From: Methylomicrobium sp035916875
GTDB lineage: Bacteria; Pseudomonadota; Gammaproteobacteria; Methylococcales; Methylomonadaceae
Direction: 5' to 3'
Length of the DNA stretch: 41,602 nt
NCBI RefSeq assembly: GCF_035916875.1
Contig: NZ_JAXUHN010000042.1
Span: 1 to 41,602 of the forward strand
The position numbers and the translations under genes are program-made. Positions within the stretch are counted from its first letter, which is position 1. Each line of letters starts with the position of its first letter. The notes beneath the pieces were generated by a model that saw only the letters and a program-made list of their open reading frames with translations, was not told the origin of the DNA and did not search any database. Of the stretch, positions 39,544-41,602 are shown in pieces.

Positions 39544-41487
39544 ATGAAAAAACCCGAAAATGATCTTGTGAAATTACTGACCGCCCTTTTTAGCCAAATT
39601 TTAGATGTGTTGAAAAATCTGCTGACGCGCGCTTTGAACTTGTTAACCCGGCAAAAGCAGCCGGTCGATCTTCATAAAGCGCCGGACATCGACCCTAAAC
39701 AAAAAAAGATCCTCATTTTTGCGCTCGGTTTCATCCTGCTTTTGCTCGCGTTCAACAACTTACAGGAAGTCCGGCAGAGTGAAATGCCGTTCAGCCAGTT
39801 TCTGACGTTGGTTCAGGAAGGCAAGATCGACAAGGTGGTCGTTTCTGAACATTACATCAGCGGCGTGACCAAGCCAGAAAGCGGCGAAAGCGCGGGAAAT
39901 CCGTTCATGACCGTGCCGCTGTGGCAAACCGATCTTGCCGAAATGCTCGCGAAAAACAAAGTCGATTTCGTGGTCAGAAGCGGCGACAACTGGTTGTCGA
40001 ATTTGATTTTCAACTGGATCATCCCGATGTTTATTTTCATATTCATCTGGTCCTGGCTACTCCGCCGCACGACCGCCGCGGGCCCGCAGTCTTTTCTGAA
40101 TATCGGCAACAAAGCCCGTATCCATCAGGATACGCAGCCGAAGATCACCTTCAAAGACGTGGCCGGCGCCGACAGCGCCAAACAGGAACTCAGCGAATCG
40201 ATCGATTTCCTGAAAAACCCGGAAAAAATTCAGAAGCTCGGCGGGCGCATGCCGAAAGGCGTGCTGCTGGTCGGTCAGCCCGGCACCGGCAAGACGCTGC
40301 TCGCGCGCGCGGTTTCCGGCGAGGCGGGGGTGCCTTTTTTCAATATCAGCGCCTCAGAATTCATCGAACTGTTCGTAGGAGTCGGCGCGGCGCGTGTTCG
40401 TGAATTGTTTGATCAGGCGCGCAACAAGGCACCGTGCATCATCTTCATCGACGAGCTCGATGCGATCGGCCGCTCGCGCGGCGGCCCGGCCGTGATGGGC
40501 GGCCATGACGAGCGCGAACAAACCTTGAACCAGCTGCTGACCGAGTTGGACGGTTTCGATACTTCGGTCGGCGTGGTCGTGATGGCGGCGACCAACCGCC
40601 CCGAAATCCTCGACAAGGCACTGCTCCGCTCAGGCCGTTTCGATCGTCAGATCGTCGTCGACAAACCCGACTTGCGGGATCGCGTCGAAATCCTGAAACT
40701 GCACACGCATAATATGCCACTCGCGAAGGACATCGACATTTCCGTGGTAGCCAAACGCACCCCCGGCCTGGTCGGCGCCGACCTCGCGAATATCGCGAAC
40801 GAAGCCGCGATTATGGCGACCCGCAGCGGCCACACCCAGGTCGAAATGCAGGACTTCGAAGCCGCGATCGACCGCATTCTGGCCGGCCCCGAAAAGAAAA
40901 ACCGCGTGCTGAACGCCGAGGAAAAGCGCCGCGTCGCCTATCATGAAGCCGGGCACGCCCTGGTCGCCGAAATCGTGCCGACCGGCCAGCCGGTGCATAA
41001 GATTTCGATCATTCCACGCGGCGTCTCGGCCTTGGGCTTTACCTTGCAGTTACCGGTCGAAGAAAAATTCCTCTCGACCGAGGATGAATTGAAGGATCAA
41101 ATCGCGATTCTGCTCGGCGGCCGTATCGCCGAGGAAACGATTTTAGGCAGCATTTCGACCGGCGCGCAAAACGACCTCGAAAAAGCGACCGAAATCGCGC
41201 GCAACATGGTTTGCAGCCTCGGCATGAGCAAAAAGCTCGGCCCCTTGGTTTACGGCAAACGCCAGCAATTGCAGTTTTTGGAAACCGAAATCTCCGAATA
41301 CCGCAACTACAGCGATATCACAGCAAGCCTGATCGACGCCGAAATTAAAATGCTGGTCGAGGAAGGCGAAAGCCGGGCGCGCGAAATACTGACCCTGAAC
41401 CGGCCGATGCTCGAAAAACTGGCCGGTTTGTTACAGGAAAAAGAAGTGATCAACCGGGAAGAAGTGGCCGCATTAATGGGTAAATAG
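39544..41487 (+). CDS. ftsH: FtsH-family AAA+ zinc metalloprotease (paralogue)
   Basis: This membrane-anchored ATP-dependent protease degrades membrane and regulatory proteins as a hexamer. The 647-aa protein begins with an amphipathic N-terminal extension (LLTALFSQILDVLKNLLTRALNLL), then TM1 (IFALGFILLLLAFNNL), a periplasmic domain of about 90 residues, and TM2 (LIFNWIIPMFIFIFIWSWL). The AAA+ part has Walker A GQPGTGKT (about 240, Q where P is usual), Walker B IIFIDELDAIGRSRG and the SRH TNRPEILDKALLRSGRFDRQI. The peptidase has H467-E-A-G-H471 and D544 in AQNDLEKAT. The extended N-terminus and the position beside a separate M41-like gene suggest an accessory FtsH rather than the housekeeping copy. 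Confidence 0.93.
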   Translation: MKKPENDLVKLLTALFSQILDVLKNLLTRALNLLTRQKQPVDLHKAPDIDPKQKKILIFALGFILLLLAFNNLQEVRQSEMPFSQFLTLVQEGKIDKVVVSEHYISGVTKPESGESAGNPFMTVPLWQTDLAEMLAKNKVDFVVRSGDNWLSNLIFNWIIPMFIFIFIWSWLLRRTTAAGPQSFLNIGNKARIHQDTQPKITFKDVAGADSAKQELSESIDFLKNPEKIQKLGGRMPKGVLLVGQPGTGKTLLARAVSGEAGVPFFNISASEFIELFVGVGAARVRELFDQARNKAPCIIFIDELDAIGRSRGGPAVMGGHDEREQTLNQLLTELDGFDTSVGVVVMAATNRPEILDKALLRSGRFDRQIVVDKPDLRDRVEILKLHTHNMPLAKDIDISVVAKRTPGLVGADLANIANEAAIMATRSGHTQVEMQDFEAAIDRILAGPEKKNRVLNAEEKRRVAYHEAGHALVAEIVPTGQPVHKISIIPRGVSALGFTLQLPVEEKFLSTEDELKDQIAILLGGRIAEETILGSISTGAQNDLEKATEIARNMVCSLGMSKKLGPLVYGKRQQLQFLETEISEYRNYSDITASLIDAEIKMLVEEGESRAREILTLNRPMLEKLAGLLQEKEVINREEVAALMGK

Positions 41488-41602
41488 AGTTTGCTCAGTA
41501 AATCAGCCATAGGCCTGTACAAGCCGAACGCCTGAGCAGAGCTGAGCGCGCTGGGTTAAAACCATTTGTTTCCAGGCATGTGCAACTGCCTCCATTAAAC
41601 CA

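Overview
The window joins a mobile element of about 13.2 kb (214 to about 13427) to about 28 kb of ordinary chromosome. The gene families (ychF next to tRNA-Met, CptA/YgfX-like, mfd, ispG, a FixLJ-type pair, HupE, DUF4331, DUF2934) and moderate GC suggest a gammaproteobacterium, possibly a methanotroph of the Methylococcales. That assignment is inferred from gene families and style; no methane-oxidation gene is present.

1-213 is the left flank: the C-terminal relic of an IS630-type transposase, a pair of TGTCCC repeats 11 bp apart, and a leftward terminator. The element lies between two 49-bp direct repeats, which are the 3' part of a tRNA-Met(CAT) gene. The complete tRNA is at the right end (13428-13504) and the duplicated 3' fragment is at 214-262. 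Inside are a P4-type tyrosine integrase, a VapBC-type toxin-antitoxin pair, an unrecognised 381-aa protein, an AlpA-like regulator, an Ash-like ORF lying across a candidate antisense-RNA immunity region, three small genes, a Toprim primase and a DUF927 helicase that overlap by 4 bp, a repeat-rich noncoding segment that looks like a replication origin, and a rightward run of five unrecognised genes plus an S49 phage-type protease. There are no conjugation genes, and no recognisable portal, large terminase or major capsid gene. This layout most resembles a P4-like phage satellite or self-replicating integrative element that may use a helper.

The element holds the best candidates for something undescribed. 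First, a seqA-seqB-seqC arrangement like the phage P4 CI RNA immunity region. Second, about a dozen TCGGGAAA/TTTCCCGA repeats after the helicase gene, with two more copies in the integrase leader. Third, paired GGTTACATG arm-type sites at 11-bp spacing inside both ends. Fourth, an unrecognised cassette that ends with a lone capsid-type protease.

The chromosome (13505-41602) carries: ychF and a CptA/YgfX-like gene leftward; a mini DksA/TraR protein with a cytochrome P450 rightward; a macro-domain protein, a CigR/RcnB-like protein and an orphan membrane-fusion protein leftward; a rightward cluster of a TIGR02647-like protein, an O-methyltransferase, a HupE/UreJ protein with an EF-hand, and a TPR-like protein; a membrane-anchored DUF4331 protein; a NUDIX hydrolase; a 50-aa membrane protein; mfd; an N-terminally truncated Ada; a retropepsin-like protease; two overlapping GTPase genes; ispG; a metallophosphoesterase; a FixL/FixJ-like two-component pair; and, divergent from it, a DUF2934 protein, a stand-alone M41-like peptidase and an FtsH paralogue.
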